DNA of 64,000 nucleotides from an uncultured Saprospiraceae bacterium (GCA_938016265.1 CALLWB010000070.1:42994-106993), one strand, 5' to 3'. Positions 26,801 through 35,252 are shown, counted from the first letter of the stretch. Program-made: numbers and translations. Notes: generated from the sequence alone by a model not told the origin.

Positions 26801-27649
26801 GGGATCAAATTGCCGTCTGTATTGGAGGTCATCTGTTTGATTGGAGCAGTTCCAGCAACTATCATTTACAAAGCAATGCATCAGAAAGCACCTTTCCCAT
26901 CAGGAGACAATACAATTTCGACCAAGATCAACAATGCAAAAACATATGCAGATCTAAAAACTGCCTTTGGTTCCTCTAACAATGGTGCCATCCAACTAAA
27001 AGGGGATGATATGCACGCCATATATGAGACGGGACACCTGATAGCTGGGGTGGCCAATATTCTCAAAGGAATTTTGCAGGCGATCAATGAAGAGTCGGAT
27101 GGATTGGCGAAATCAGTGATCGGAAAAGCCCTCGGTTTCTCCAAAGTTGTCGCTATGGGATCTTCAGTGGTAAGTAACTTTTTTGACACACCAGCCCCTT
27201 TACAAAACCCGACAATGAAAACATTTTCTTCTACGCTATCCAAGCTTGGAATGCTGAATTTTGTGGCATTTTTAGTTGCTCCAAAAGCGGTCAAAAAGAA
27301 GAAAAAAATGACGGATGAAGATGAAATCAAGAAAATGAATAAAAAACTGGGTGTAGTGTCTGATGGTATTGGTGCCTTGCTAGCCTTATTGGGCTTAGTT
27401 CCTGCGGCCTATCACATTGGTGAAGCTGCACTGGATAGTAAGATTTCAGTTGTCGACAAAAGCCTTGGGATAATGGGAGCGACTGAAAATATTACTAGTA
27501 AACTAGCCAATATTACAGGTTTTGCAGCAGAAGTAGATACCGAGGAAATCTCTAAGCAAGTATTAATCTTCGTTCAATTTGTGCTGATAGAAATTACTGC
27601 CGGTTTGCAACTGGAAGAAGCAGTTGTCAACTCAACAAGAACGGTCTAA
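23831..27649 (+). CDS. Large multidomain protein: TTR-like domain, beta-propeller, Ig-like and helical C-terminus
   Basis: A 1272-residue protein without signal peptide, lipobox or T9SS tail. Residues ~9-95 form a transthyretin/C2-like beta domain (FKVFAYDKDLL, RRPDVYFKVFD), shared with the next gene. Residues ~150-530 read as propeller blades (GHALFFSIGTDNKFYLTHE; LYYYSSSNQQHMATP). Residues ~535-630 look Ig-like (LHVSDENNIPVANTEVTVTA). The last ~600 residues are amphipathic and hydrophobic helices (WHFIVTIAGKVYGFLLKTVE; VLEVICLIGAVPATIIYK; GIGALLALLGLVPAAYHIG). I recall similar helical tracts in large uncharacterised fungal and actinobacterial proteins, but no function. A pore-forming or lipid-active effector with a propeller for glycan or protein binding is one hypothesis. 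Confidence 0.85.
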   Translation: MSIQKYETTYRILGKVNNKSGKKISNFKVFAYDKDLLNDDFLGSSNTSKSGVFEILFDLNDFSPVIFDRRPDVYFKVFDGDQLILDTQSNIICNATPSNLEGITLDIDVADEAVHQLPVQETILLGGAAGTNYKMTTSTEMMENYKQVELIAPQKDFLAAQTAKGHALFFSIGTDNKFYLTHEKEGSLTGWEKTEISAKLPFPGKAKMFDVAQNYTNGNIDVALVITNSAGVDSLYLSFGNSNADLNWIKNIQWAPITDDRKNATAGLTLSIQDISLAKAKSGESIIVADTKDGNNLIARYWIDRTAAQKWNHHPMPNDLSTDTMLDSQIGRKAGAPVDGIYTLGNLNNLVELIYVPVKNPFDPTVAPNPTNLDISNTTLNVGNCAFSVCKAAAGNADETDVFLAGGGNLYYYSSSNQQHMATPIVVCKSDLFNNVRKLFTSNVNNRIVVWGLNANDEIFYCASSSATIGKANSCSMPLPLRKGVEQLTTYVDNTNSGLTYFANIGGGEILKGFQDATTSLWKTQQIELPTLDDRAKPTKAMSYTSTLHVSDENNIPVANTEVTVTAKARVKVHINNLYYSLDTTPIKVKTDSSGVISIIEWVDGMKGTSFDFHMDDPSQKATFRPVHASMEKVSKLNSVDSLNKATITLGDGTQKSLIPSSVSDTDKANLAKAIKSMNTAFTGIKTGGNNAIALGGPSVNGTQYITAVAGDLFSWIAHEVKHVVEIVKDTATDAWHFIVTIAGKVYGFLLKTVEEIGQALVVIWKQFVKGLEDLWNFIKFIFAWGDIVRTKQAMMQLIRIFFGSMTDELKTAKKAVNTKIDGAEQTIRDWAKLPTPDLGTANHPLDKTLDKKESHPKSHSAPARMLMNHFKHNVHRSEVTLASSTTSEDTSYSGLDDLSSFFEREKATMNLLIGHVKELFVSNGKKNHPDLKVILKKIVGDIAIMALDTFKLVIDEVLDFMIMLIDDMLAGLDAPIYIPIVSDILEDLFGIKLPSVLEVICLIGAVPATIIYKAMHQKAPFPSGDNTISTKINNAKTYADLKTAFGSSNNGAIQLKGDDMHAIYETGHLIAGVANILKGILQAINEESDGLAKSVIGKALGFSKVVAMGSSVVSNFFDTPAPLQNPTMKTFSSTLSKLGMLNFVAFLVAPKAVKKKKKMTDEDEIKKMNKKLGVVSDGIGALLALLGLVPAAYHIGEAALDSKISVVDKSLGIMGATENITSKLANITGFAAEVDTEEISKQVLIFVQFVLIEITAGLQLEEAVVNSTRTV

Positions 27650-27664
27650 TACTTTTCAAAACAA

Positions 27665-27713
27665 GAAGTTGTTCAAACATATACTGTTTCATCAGTTATC
27701 GTGGAACAACTTC
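27665..27713 (+). other. Intercistronic stem-loop
   Basis: Perfect 10-bp arms GAAGTTGTTC and GAACAACTTC with a 29-nt loop, between the first two cluster genes. There is no U-tract, so it is more likely an mRNA processing or stability element than a terminator. Confidence 0.5.
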
Positions 27714-27753
27714 CTTAAAAACAAAGTTTAAAACATTTAAAAATTAAATAATC

Positions 27754-29934
27754 ATGTCTTTAGAAATAAAAGAAAAACGGTATACACTTACCGGAAAATT
27801 AAACAACTCAGCAAGTCCTATCGTCCGTAACTTTGTCATCAAAGCATTTGACAAGGATTTAATAACAGAAAACGATTTTCTCGGGTCTGCATTGACAGGT
27901 GAAGACGGAAAATTCGAGATCGGTTTTAACAAAGAACAATTTGCTAACTTCTTTGATCAAAAACCAGATATCTATTTTGAAGTAAGCTATGCCAATCAGT
28001 TATTGCTTAGTACGGAGAAAAATCCGATCTGCAATGCGCTTCCAGGCGGAGAACTAGTAGAATTGACCATCGATTATGCAGGTCATCTACATTTTCCGAA
28101 GTCAATGGAAGACGAACCTATCGAAACCGTACCAACTCAAGAAACGGGCGAGATTATGCTAGGAGCTGCAGCTGGACAAGAGTCAGACTATTTGGACTCT
28201 AATCTTTCTGATCCGAAATACGGTTATGACATGGTCGTCGGTACTACTGGAGCAGCCATAAATTCGACCTTAAAGCATTACCTGTTTACCGCTGGCAGTA
28301 AAATTAAACCAGCCGCCATTTGGTATCAACAACAAACTCCAGGAGGGCCAATAACTCCTATGACACCAATAGCAGGTGTTGATCCATTTTCAATAGCAGA
28401 TGGAGGTACACCGCCAGATACCTTATTGAATTCTGATTTCGTCTTTGCTATTAAGGCTGGATTTGGACTACCACCGGGTGTTGATTTAGATAAGCTTCCA
28501 AATGTAGTTCAGTTTGATAAGGGAAATAGAATGGTCACTTATCAACTTTACTTCAAAACCTTTGACATTGTTACGCTTGACTGGGGCCGTCATGGTGCTT
28601 ATGCTTGGAAAAAGATAGGGCAGCCAAGCGGAAAGCCATATATTTTTGAGTTTAATGTAGACATCAATTTTGATAGTGCAGACGGGACGGCCTTCAGTCA
28701 GTTGCCTAAAAGTGCACAACAACAATTGCTTAACATGGATACAAGAAGCGCATTTAGTGTTCAGCAATTATATCTTGATCTGAATAACGCTGGAATGCAA
28801 AGTTATCCAACAATTAAAGGAGTAGCAAAAAATAGTCCTATCAAAAATCTCATACAAAGGGACTTTGTCAACACCTATTGGCAAACAATGCATACTAATG
28901 GAAAATTCGTGTTGGGCTATGCAGTGAAGAAGAATAATGTACACCCAACAACTGGATCTGTTCAACCCACGTCGCTAAATTTGGAGGTCGTTCCTCATTA
29001 TGATGAAAATGGAAACAAAACGACGGATTACAATTTGTACACCTTGAATTATTTAATGATGACCAACAACCAAAAGATGCCTGTTTCTGTTCCTTTTGAT
29101 TGGAATTGGGTGAAGAAACAAGATTTATTAAACAATAATAAATATCACGGTTCCATGGCCATAAGGAAAAAAGTATTTGCAGATTATCTTGGCGCAAGTT
29201 TGAATAAAAATCTAAAAGGTGTTATCAGCGGAAATTCCTCCATTAAATTGAAAACCATTCTTAAACATAGTGTTTCTTGCAGTCTATCATCACATTTGAC
29301 AAACTTTAGCTATCAAGATAAAATTTCTTCTGTATTTCGATATATTTTTAAAATGCTAGGTTGGACGGATGATCAATTAAACAGCGTGATTCTTACTATG
29401 AGTTCTAATCATGATTCAAAATCCTCCGATTCTACAGCAATTACGTCTGGTCATTTTAATCTTTCAGCCAGCAATTTGGGTTTTGTGTCTGTAAAAGACA
29501 ATGAGATTACGTTAAACCTATATAACTCCATGAATATTGATCTGGATCCTGCTGATTTGGGAATGGGAAAAGTAACAGGTTTAATATCTGCCTATATGAC
29601 GACTGCAATTTATACCGTTAAGGTTGATCCCGCTGGAAAATTAACAGTAACAATGAAAGATAAATATCCTAAACAAGTTCCCACAGCATCCAGTTTAGAC
29701 AAGGATTTATTTTCAGGGATAGACGGTACAACTAATGTAGCAACTAGTTTAGAAAATAGTTACAAGAATATTGCAACTCAACTAACCAATTATACCAAAC
29801 ATCTTGAAAAGGCCTTGAATTCAGCTGCGAACAGATGGGTGTTCCCAGGAGCAAACAGCTTTGTATTCAAGCAGGCAGCATTCTCCAAAAACCAGGATTT
29901 AGTTACCCATATTACTTACGCAGATCCGAGTTAG
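27754..29934 (+). CDS. TTR-like domain fused to a possible TULIP/P47-like region
   Basis: A 726-residue protein with no signal peptide or membrane helices. Residues ~10-98 are homologous to the N-terminus of the preceding gene (shared pattern: K-F/Y-DKDL, NDFLGS, G-FEI-F, PD-YF-V, ICNA). From about residue 150, the segment YGYDMVVGTTGAAINSTL, then KIKPAAIW, and later SLNLEVVPHYDENG and WDWNWV-type strands recall P47/OrfX-like TULIP proteins, whose members begin with a YGWD-type motif and bind lipids in toxin gene clusters. That resemblance is from memory and weak. The two adjacent genes probably arose in part by duplication of the N-terminal module. Confidence 0.78.
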   Translation: MSLEIKEKRYTLTGKLNNSASPIVRNFVIKAFDKDLITENDFLGSALTGEDGKFEIGFNKEQFANFFDQKPDIYFEVSYANQLLLSTEKNPICNALPGGELVELTIDYAGHLHFPKSMEDEPIETVPTQETGEIMLGAAAGQESDYLDSNLSDPKYGYDMVVGTTGAAINSTLKHYLFTAGSKIKPAAIWYQQQTPGGPITPMTPIAGVDPFSIADGGTPPDTLLNSDFVFAIKAGFGLPPGVDLDKLPNVVQFDKGNRMVTYQLYFKTFDIVTLDWGRHGAYAWKKIGQPSGKPYIFEFNVDINFDSADGTAFSQLPKSAQQQLLNMDTRSAFSVQQLYLDLNNAGMQSYPTIKGVAKNSPIKNLIQRDFVNTYWQTMHTNGKFVLGYAVKKNNVHPTTGSVQPTSLNLEVVPHYDENGNKTTDYNLYTLNYLMMTNNQKMPVSVPFDWNWVKKQDLLNNNKYHGSMAIRKKVFADYLGASLNKNLKGVISGNSSIKLKTILKHSVSCSLSSHLTNFSYQDKISSVFRYIFKMLGWTDDQLNSVILTMSSNHDSKSSDSTAITSGHFNLSASNLGFVSVKDNEITLNLYNSMNIDLDPADLGMGKVTGLISAYMTTAIYTVKVDPAGKLTVTMKDKYPKQVPTASSLDKDLFSGIDGTTNVATSLENSYKNIATQLTNYTKHLEKALNSAANRWVFPGANSFVFKQAAFSKNQDLVTHITYADPS

Positions 29935-29959
29935 GAGTTGAGGACCTTCCCGGATCGCA

Positions 29960-29985
29960 GGAGGGAGGACGTAAGTTCTCCCTCC
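29960..29985 (+). other. Strong intercistronic hairpin
   Basis: Arms GGAGGGAGGAC and GTTCTCCCTCC (11 bp, one G-T pair) around a GTAA loop. It is very stable for this A/T-rich region and is not followed by a U-tract. It could slow ribosomes or exonucleases, or set unequal expression of the genes on either side. Confidence 0.6.
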
Positions 29986-30058
29986 CATTATTATCCATTA
30001 AAGTCATTTCCTCCTACTACCAAATCACTAATATTCATTATTCTAAACAACTATTAAA

Positions 30059-30970
30059 ATGTATGGATTTGAGCAACTAAAATTGAATACTGCTGCCATT
30101 TCTGCAACAGATCATCTTCGCCTAAAAAGTGAATTCGGTACTCAATACAAACCGACTTACCCTTGTTGGATAATCGGAAAAAAAGGAGGCTATTTTGAGC
30201 TTTCTTATCAAATGGCCACGACCAAAAGTGTATTGCTGAATTTGACATTACGGAGCGGGACGCATCTAGGGAAATCAGATTGTCCAATAACCATCACCTG
30301 CAATGGTTCATTGATCACTGCAGGTTTTGATCCGGGGACAACGAGTTTTTATAGTAAATCCTGGCACATTCCTAAGAAAAAAACAGTTACTGGAGAAAAT
30401 ATCATCCGTATCACTTTGGCAAAGGATGCTTCTACTGCGGTAATGATTCAGAATATAGGCATTGCCGATTTCGAGATCGAAGAACAACAACAAACCAATT
30501 GGTGTTGGTGCGCAGTTGGAGTGAGCATAAGCAAATATTACCAACGAATAAAAAACAATTGGACACAATGTGAGGTCTATAACAAAGTGAAGGGGAGTTC
30601 AGATGTCTGTTCTTATGCGTTCCGGGATCCACAAATATCAAGTAGTGATAATCTTGCAGGTGATCCAGGAAAGGCACTTTCTCTGGAAGGTATCAATGGT
30701 GGCCTGATCCGATCCTTTGCTTCTTGGGAAGACATCCTTGCTGAAATTGACAAAGCGCAACCGATGCCCTGCGGTATTATTTGGAGCAATCAGGGTGGAG
30801 CAGGTCATACCACTGTGATCACTGCAGCTTATACCGTCAATGGACAAAACTGGCTGGTCGTTGATGACCCTTGGTACGGACGATCTTCCATCTTGTATGA
30901 CAAATACAAAACCGCTTACAAAAAAACTGGCGACGAATGGAAGTACACCTGGAAAAGCCATCCAACCTAA
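30059..30970 (+). CDS. Papain-like cysteine protease with N-terminal beta-sandwich
   Basis: 303 residues, no signal peptide. Residues ~1-140 look like a beta-sandwich, possibly carbohydrate- or lipid-binding (GGYFELSYQMATTKSVLLNL; ITITCNGSLITAGF; NIIRITLA). Residues ~143-300 form a C39/C70 (AvrRpt2-type) papain-like protease: QQQTNWCWCAV gives the oxyanion Gln and catalytic Cys149; GGAGHTTVITA gives His250; WLVVDDPWYG gives the Asp at 269/270. The triad is complete. The family includes type III effectors and toxin-processing proteases. It could process the neighbouring large proteins or act on a host or competitor. It is third in a same-strand set. Confidence 0.85.
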   Translation: MYGFEQLKLNTAAISATDHLRLKSEFGTQYKPTYPCWIIGKKGGYFELSYQMATTKSVLLNLTLRSGTHLGKSDCPITITCNGSLITAGFDPGTTSFYSKSWHIPKKKTVTGENIIRITLAKDASTAVMIQNIGIADFEIEEQQQTNWCWCAVGVSISKYYQRIKNNWTQCEVYNKVKGSSDVCSYAFRDPQISSSDNLAGDPGKALSLEGINGGLIRSFASWEDILAEIDKAQPMPCGIIWSNQGGAGHTTVITAAYTVNGQNWLVVDDPWYGRSSILYDKYKTAYKKTGDEWKYTWKSHPT

Positions 30971-31064
30971 AAAAACAAACTGCACGAAGCAAGAAGTGAC
31001 CAATTTGCAGCGCATCTAAAAAAACTATTATCCATTTTCTCTTATAACCATAAACAATAAAATC

Positions 31065-31727
31065 ATGGCCATTACTTATATAAAAATACCCGATCAATTA
31101 CATCAATTAATTACGGATGGAGCGGTCTTTAGCGCCTACCAGCAAGATCATGCCAATGAATTTATCAAAGTACACAAAGCACATCACGAGCATCATCCTC
31201 ATCCTTTATATGTACTTAGTTCGAACGATTTAAGACACGCGGATTGTCTCGATGGAAGGACGGCTGATGCCTGGCGTTTTTTAAAAGATGCAGGAGATCA
31301 TCATTTGGCATTTGAATTTCATAAAAATAAGGAGGGAGAATTTGAAGTGCACTCTGTCCATGAAGGACATCGTACACAGCAATTTGAAAAGATAATGGAA
31401 ATGTTTGATCGTTCATTATGGACAAAAATATTTCCTTACCATCTAGCTATCGTGGAAGTTCCAGCGCTTTATGTTTCTATGGTTTGGTTGCAGGCTCGTT
31501 TCTTCTTTATGCAGGATATTTTTATTCCAATAGGACAAGTACCCCATTTTTTACAACTCAATAAATGGTATTCTAAAAAGAATGTTTTTCAGCAATTACA
31601 AGTAGGATTGTCCCATTTTAAAGAAACAGGTGGAGGATTAAAAATTGAAGGGAATAGTATTGCCTCACCTAAGAGAACAACAGAACTGCCACATGTAGAA
31701 CAGGATGAAGATTTGCCTGCCTTGTAG
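31065..31727 (+). CDS. Protein of unknown function, last gene of the accessory cluster
   Basis: A 220-residue soluble protein with no signal peptide and no family I recognise. It is rich in His (HKAHHEHHPHP near residues 37-47; DHHLAFEFH) and aromatic residues, with one amphipathic region (PALYVSMVWLQARFFFMQD). The C-terminal ~25 residues look disordered (SPKRTTELPHVEQDEDLPAL). It follows the protease gene by 94 bp on the same strand, so it may be a partner or immunity-type protein, but nothing in the sequence proves this. Its stop is 6 bp from the stop of the convergent rimO. Confidence 0.7.
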   Translation: MAITYIKIPDQLHQLITDGAVFSAYQQDHANEFIKVHKAHHEHHPHPLYVLSSNDLRHADCLDGRTADAWRFLKDAGDHHLAFEFHKNKEGEFEVHSVHEGHRTQQFEKIMEMFDRSLWTKIFPYHLAIVEVPALYVSMVWLQARFFFMQDIFIPIGQVPHFLQLNKWYSKKNVFQQLQVGLSHFKETGGGLKIEGNSIASPKRTTELPHVEQDEDLPAL

Positions 31728-31733
31728 TCTCCG

Positions 31734-33050
31734 TTAAAGGACCACGTCACCGTACAAGTCGTAATCACTTGCAGAGGTAATGTGAATCATAGCAAAATCG
31801 CCTATTCGGACAAACTGTTTTTCCGATTTTACAAGGACTTCGTTGTCTACTTCCGGGCTATCGGACTCTGTGCGACCTACGAAATAACCTCCTTCATACC
31901 GATCGAATAACACCTTCAAGGTCTGGCCAACTTTTTCTTCGTTTTTGTCTAAAGAAATGTCTTGTTGGATCTCCATAATCCCTGCGGCTCTTGCTTCTTT
32001 TACTTCATCAGGCACGTCATCTACAAGTTGATCAGCTGGGGTGTTTTCTTCATGAGAATAAGGAAATACACCTACTCGTTCAAATTTCATTTTTTCTACA
32101 AAGTCGCAAAGCTCTTGATATTCCTCTTCCGTTTCTCCAGGAAAACCGACAAGGAGGGTCGTTCTAATAGCTATATTGGGCACTACTTCTCTTGCGTGGT
32201 TGATGAGTTCTTCTGTTTCTGCTCTTGTGATTTGTCGGCGCATGCGTTGGAGGACGGTATCGCTGGCGTGTTGCAGTGGGATGTCCAGGTAATTGCAAAT
32301 TTTGGGTTGCGCTTTCATCACTTCAAAAACGGATCTAGGGAATTTACTAGGATAGGCATAGTGTAGTCTGATCCACTCAATGCCTTCCACTTCGCAAAGT
32401 GCTTCCAGTAACTCATTTAGGCGGCGTTCTTTGTAGATGTCTAGTCCATAGTAGGTCAATTCCTGGGCGATGAGCATGAGCTCTTTTACGCCGTTTCTTG
32501 CCAGGTTTTTTGCTTCTTGTACCAATTCCTCTATTGGCTTAGAAATATGTTTGCCACGCATTAGCGGAATCGCACAAAATGCACATGTCCGATTGCAGCC
32601 TTCAGAAATTTTTAAATAAGCATAGTGGGGTGGGGTACTGAGTATTCGTTCTCCTAATAACTCGTGCTTGTAATCGGCGTTTAATTTCTCTAGGAGTGCA
32701 GGCAGTTCAAGGGTTCCAAAGTAGGCGTCTACTTCAGGTATTTCTTGTTCGAGGTCATCTTTATATCTTTGAGAAAGGCATCCTGTAACATACAATTTTT
32801 CAATTCCGCCTTCTGATTTTACGGTGGCGTATTCCAAAATTGTATTAATGGACTCCTCCTTTGCTCGTTCAATAAAACCGCAGGTGTTAATAATCACAAT
32901 ATTTGGATCATCGTCCATCCCTCCATCGTGCACTACATCGTAGTCATTCTCCTTAAGTTGCATCATCAACACCTCTGAATCGACCAGGTTTTTGGAACAA
33001 CCAAGGGTGACTACATTTACTTTATTGTCTTTAAACGATTTAGTTTTCAC
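31734..33050 (-). CDS. rimO: Ribosomal protein S12 methylthiotransferase RimO
   Basis: A 438-residue radical-SAM methylthiotransferase. The N-terminal UPF0004 domain binds one cluster through Cys18 (TLGCSKNLVDSE), Cys57 (NTCGFI) and Cys91 (VTGCLSQRY). The radical-SAM domain carries GCNRTCAFC (Cys152, Cys156, Cys159). A C-terminal TRAM domain ends the protein (DRYEGGYFVGRTESDSPEVD). The SKNLVDSE motif and length fit RimO rather than MiaB. It methylthiolates an Asp of ribosomal protein S12. The start is GTG (33048-33050). It lies 60 bp after ppk1, probably the same transcript. Confidence 0.96.
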   Translation of the reverse strand: MKTKSFKDNKVNVVTLGCSKNLVDSEVLMMQLKENDYDVVHDGGMDDDPNIVIINTCGFIERAKEESINTILEYATVKSEGGIEKLYVTGCLSQRYKDDLEQEIPEVDAYFGTLELPALLEKLNADYKHELLGERILSTPPHYAYLKISEGCNRTCAFCAIPLMRGKHISKPIEELVQEAKNLARNGVKELMLIAQELTYYGLDIYKERRLNELLEALCEVEGIEWIRLHYAYPSKFPRSVFEVMKAQPKICNYLDIPLQHASDTVLQRMRRQITRAETEELINHAREVVPNIAIRTTLLVGFPGETEEEYQELCDFVEKMKFERVGVFPYSHEENTPADQLVDDVPDEVKEARAAGIMEIQQDISLDKNEEKVGQTLKVLFDRYEGGYFVGRTESDSPEVDNEVLVKSEKQFVRIGDFAMIHITSASDYDLYGDVVL

Positions 33051-33070
33051 AGCTATGAAGTTATTTTGAG

Positions 33071-33095
33071 GCCTGCCTTCCGATGCGGAGCAGGC
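33071..33095. repeat. GC-rich palindromic element between ppk1 and rimO
   Basis: GCCTGC ... GCAGGC arms with an imperfectly paired interior (CTTCCGATGCGGA), a clear GC island in A/T-rich sequence. Compatible with a REP-type element or an mRNA hairpin within the operon. Confidence 0.5.
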
Positions 33096-33110
33096 GGGGG
33101 CAAAGATAAG

Positions 33111-35177
33111 TTAATTAATGAAGGAATCTGACTTTCTTTTCAGGTAATAATAGGTTTCTAATTGAGCACGGACTGCAAGGTCGGAATTGTCTTTTTTGTA
33201 GTCACTGTCTTTTTTTCCATCGATCACCCTTGCTTTTACGTTGTCTTTTAGTTGAATTCTAAGAAAGTCTTTGATTTCTTTGTGAATATCCTTGTCATAA
33301 ATTGGGAAAGCAGCTTCTATTCGATGACTTAAATTTCTGGTCATCCAATCAGCAGAAGACAGATAGATCGGTTCTTTTCCGCCATTATAAAAATAATAGA
33401 TCCGAGCATGTTCTAAAAATCGGTCTACAATACTTATGATTTGAATGTTTTCACTATAATTTTTCACTTTGGGAATAACGCTGCAAATACCTCTGATGAT
33501 CAGTTTTATTTTTACACCTGCATTGCTGGCATCATAAAGTCTTCTTATCATGGAGCGATCCTGAAGGCTGTTGAGTTTTAAGACGATCAATGCTTTTTTG
33601 CCTGCCTTCGCATATTTTATTTCGCGATTGATCAATTGATGAAGGCTTGCTCGCATATTAAACTGTCCGATCAACAAATGTTTGAAATCACTTTTAGGTT
33701 TCTTGACGGTTTCCAGAAAAGTAAACACGCGTGCCACCTCGTCTGTAATTCTCATATCTGTCGTAAACAAGCCCATATCACTATAAAGTGTTGCGGTCCC
33801 TTCGTGAAAATTTCCAGTACTCAAATAGCAGTAGTTGGTTGACCGATGGCCTTCTGATCTACTGACCAGTGCCAATTTGGAATGTACCTTTAGCCCCGGA
33901 AAACTATAATGCACACGGACTCCTGCAGCCATCAATTTTTCGGCCCAAGCTAGATTGGCCTCTTCATCAAATCGTGCTTTTATCTCTACAAAAGCAGTGA
34001 CTTGTTTTCCTGCTTTTGCGGCGCGCATAAGCGCTTCCATTATCTTAGAACTCTTTGCTACTCGATACTGTATTATTTTTATGTGCGTGACATCTGGATC
34101 ATCTGCTGCTTCTTCAAAAAACTGAACAACATATTTGTACGAATGGTAGGGGAAATTGACCAAATGGTCATTCTTTTTTATACATCGGAAGATCGACGGA
34201 TATTGCTCCAGTGATTTCTTATTTAGTGGCGGAAGCGGCAAATTCATCAATTCCTTTATCCCGAAGTTCGGAAATTTGAAAAAATCGGAGTTATTGTGAT
34301 ACCGTCCTTCAGGCAGCAGGTTTTCCTTGGTCAACGAAAAATCTTCCATCAAGAATCCCAGCAATTTTTTGTTCATTTTTCGGTCATAAACAAATCGAGT
34401 AGCAGGGCCAACATTCCTTTTTTTAATACTTTTTTTAATTTTCTCTATTAAATCGCCTGAATATTCATCTTCTATATACAGTTCTGCATCACGCGTCAAC
34501 TTGATAGAGTAGGTAGCCTCAACAAGATAACCAGGAAACAACATATTGATATTATGCCTTACGATGTCATCCAACATAATCAGATCCTTGGCATCTCCTC
34601 TAGAAGGTAATTCTACAAAGCGAGGCATGTGTTCAGAAGGCACCTGTACTATAGCAAATCGGTAAGCATTTCTGGATTTTGTAAATAGATGAACGGCAAG
34701 ATACAAGGAACCATTTTGAAGAAACAGTTTGATTTTGTGTTTTTCAAGCAACACAGGCTGCGCATAAGGCAAGAGGTTTTCCTGAAAATAATCTTCAATA
34801 AAGGTCCGTTGTTTGTCATTTAAATCCTCATTGTTTCTAAGGAAAATTTTGTGATTGGACAGCTCAGGGATGATCTGATTTTCGAAGATGTCGCTGTACT
34901 CTTCCTGCTGCCAGTTTACCATTTTATGGATTTTCTTCAGCATTTCTTCAGGCGGGAAGGCCAGTTTTTTCTTGGTTTTTTTTCCAATCCGCATCAAACT
35001 TTGATGATAGGCCACTCTCACCCTAAAAAACTCATCCAGGTTGGAGGAATAGATGGCTAGAAATTTTATTCTTTCAAAAAGTGGGACGGAAGTGTCCTTG
35101 GCTTCTTGCAAGACTCGATAGTTGAATGTGAGCCAACTAAGGTCGCGATGTTTGTAGGGAAAATTCGGATCTGCCAT
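33111..35177 (-). CDS. ppk1: Polyphosphate kinase 1
   Basis: A PPK1 of 688 residues from the ATG at 35177 (MADPNFPYKHRDLSWL); an upstream in-frame TTG at 35189 is less likely. Motifs: SSNLDEFFRVRV in the N domain, RFVYDRKMN, the first catalytic HKD-like site GLKVHSKLALV (His432) that is autophosphorylated, and the second in FLEHARIYYFYNGG (His590). It makes inorganic polyphosphate from ATP, reversibly, at the membrane. It lies between a SixA-like phosphohistidine phosphatase gene (70 bp upstream) and rimO (60 bp downstream), all on the minus strand. Confidence 0.96.
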   Translation of the reverse strand: MADPNFPYKHRDLSWLTFNYRVLQEAKDTSVPLFERIKFLAIYSSNLDEFFRVRVAYHQSLMRIGKKTKKKLAFPPEEMLKKIHKMVNWQQEEYSDIFENQIIPELSNHKIFLRNNEDLNDKQRTFIEDYFQENLLPYAQPVLLEKHKIKLFLQNGSLYLAVHLFTKSRNAYRFAIVQVPSEHMPRFVELPSRGDAKDLIMLDDIVRHNINMLFPGYLVEATYSIKLTRDAELYIEDEYSGDLIEKIKKSIKKRNVGPATRFVYDRKMNKKLLGFLMEDFSLTKENLLPEGRYHNNSDFFKFPNFGIKELMNLPLPPLNKKSLEQYPSIFRCIKKNDHLVNFPYHSYKYVVQFFEEAADDPDVTHIKIIQYRVAKSSKIMEALMRAAKAGKQVTAFVEIKARFDEEANLAWAEKLMAAGVRVHYSFPGLKVHSKLALVSRSEGHRSTNYCYLSTGNFHEGTATLYSDMGLFTTDMRITDEVARVFTFLETVKKPKSDFKHLLIGQFNMRASLHQLINREIKYAKAGKKALIVLKLNSLQDRSMIRRLYDASNAGVKIKLIIRGICSVIPKVKNYSENIQIISIVDRFLEHARIYYFYNGGKEPIYLSSADWMTRNLSHRIEAAFPIYDKDIHKEIKDFLRIQLKDNVKARVIDGKKDSDYKKDNSDLAVRAQLETYYYLKRKSDSFIN

Positions 35178-35252
35178 GAGTGAAGACAAAAATGCGTGAA
35201 CGAAAGATTATTGGAATATTCTTAGTTTGAGAATTAATTCATCTTCACAAAT

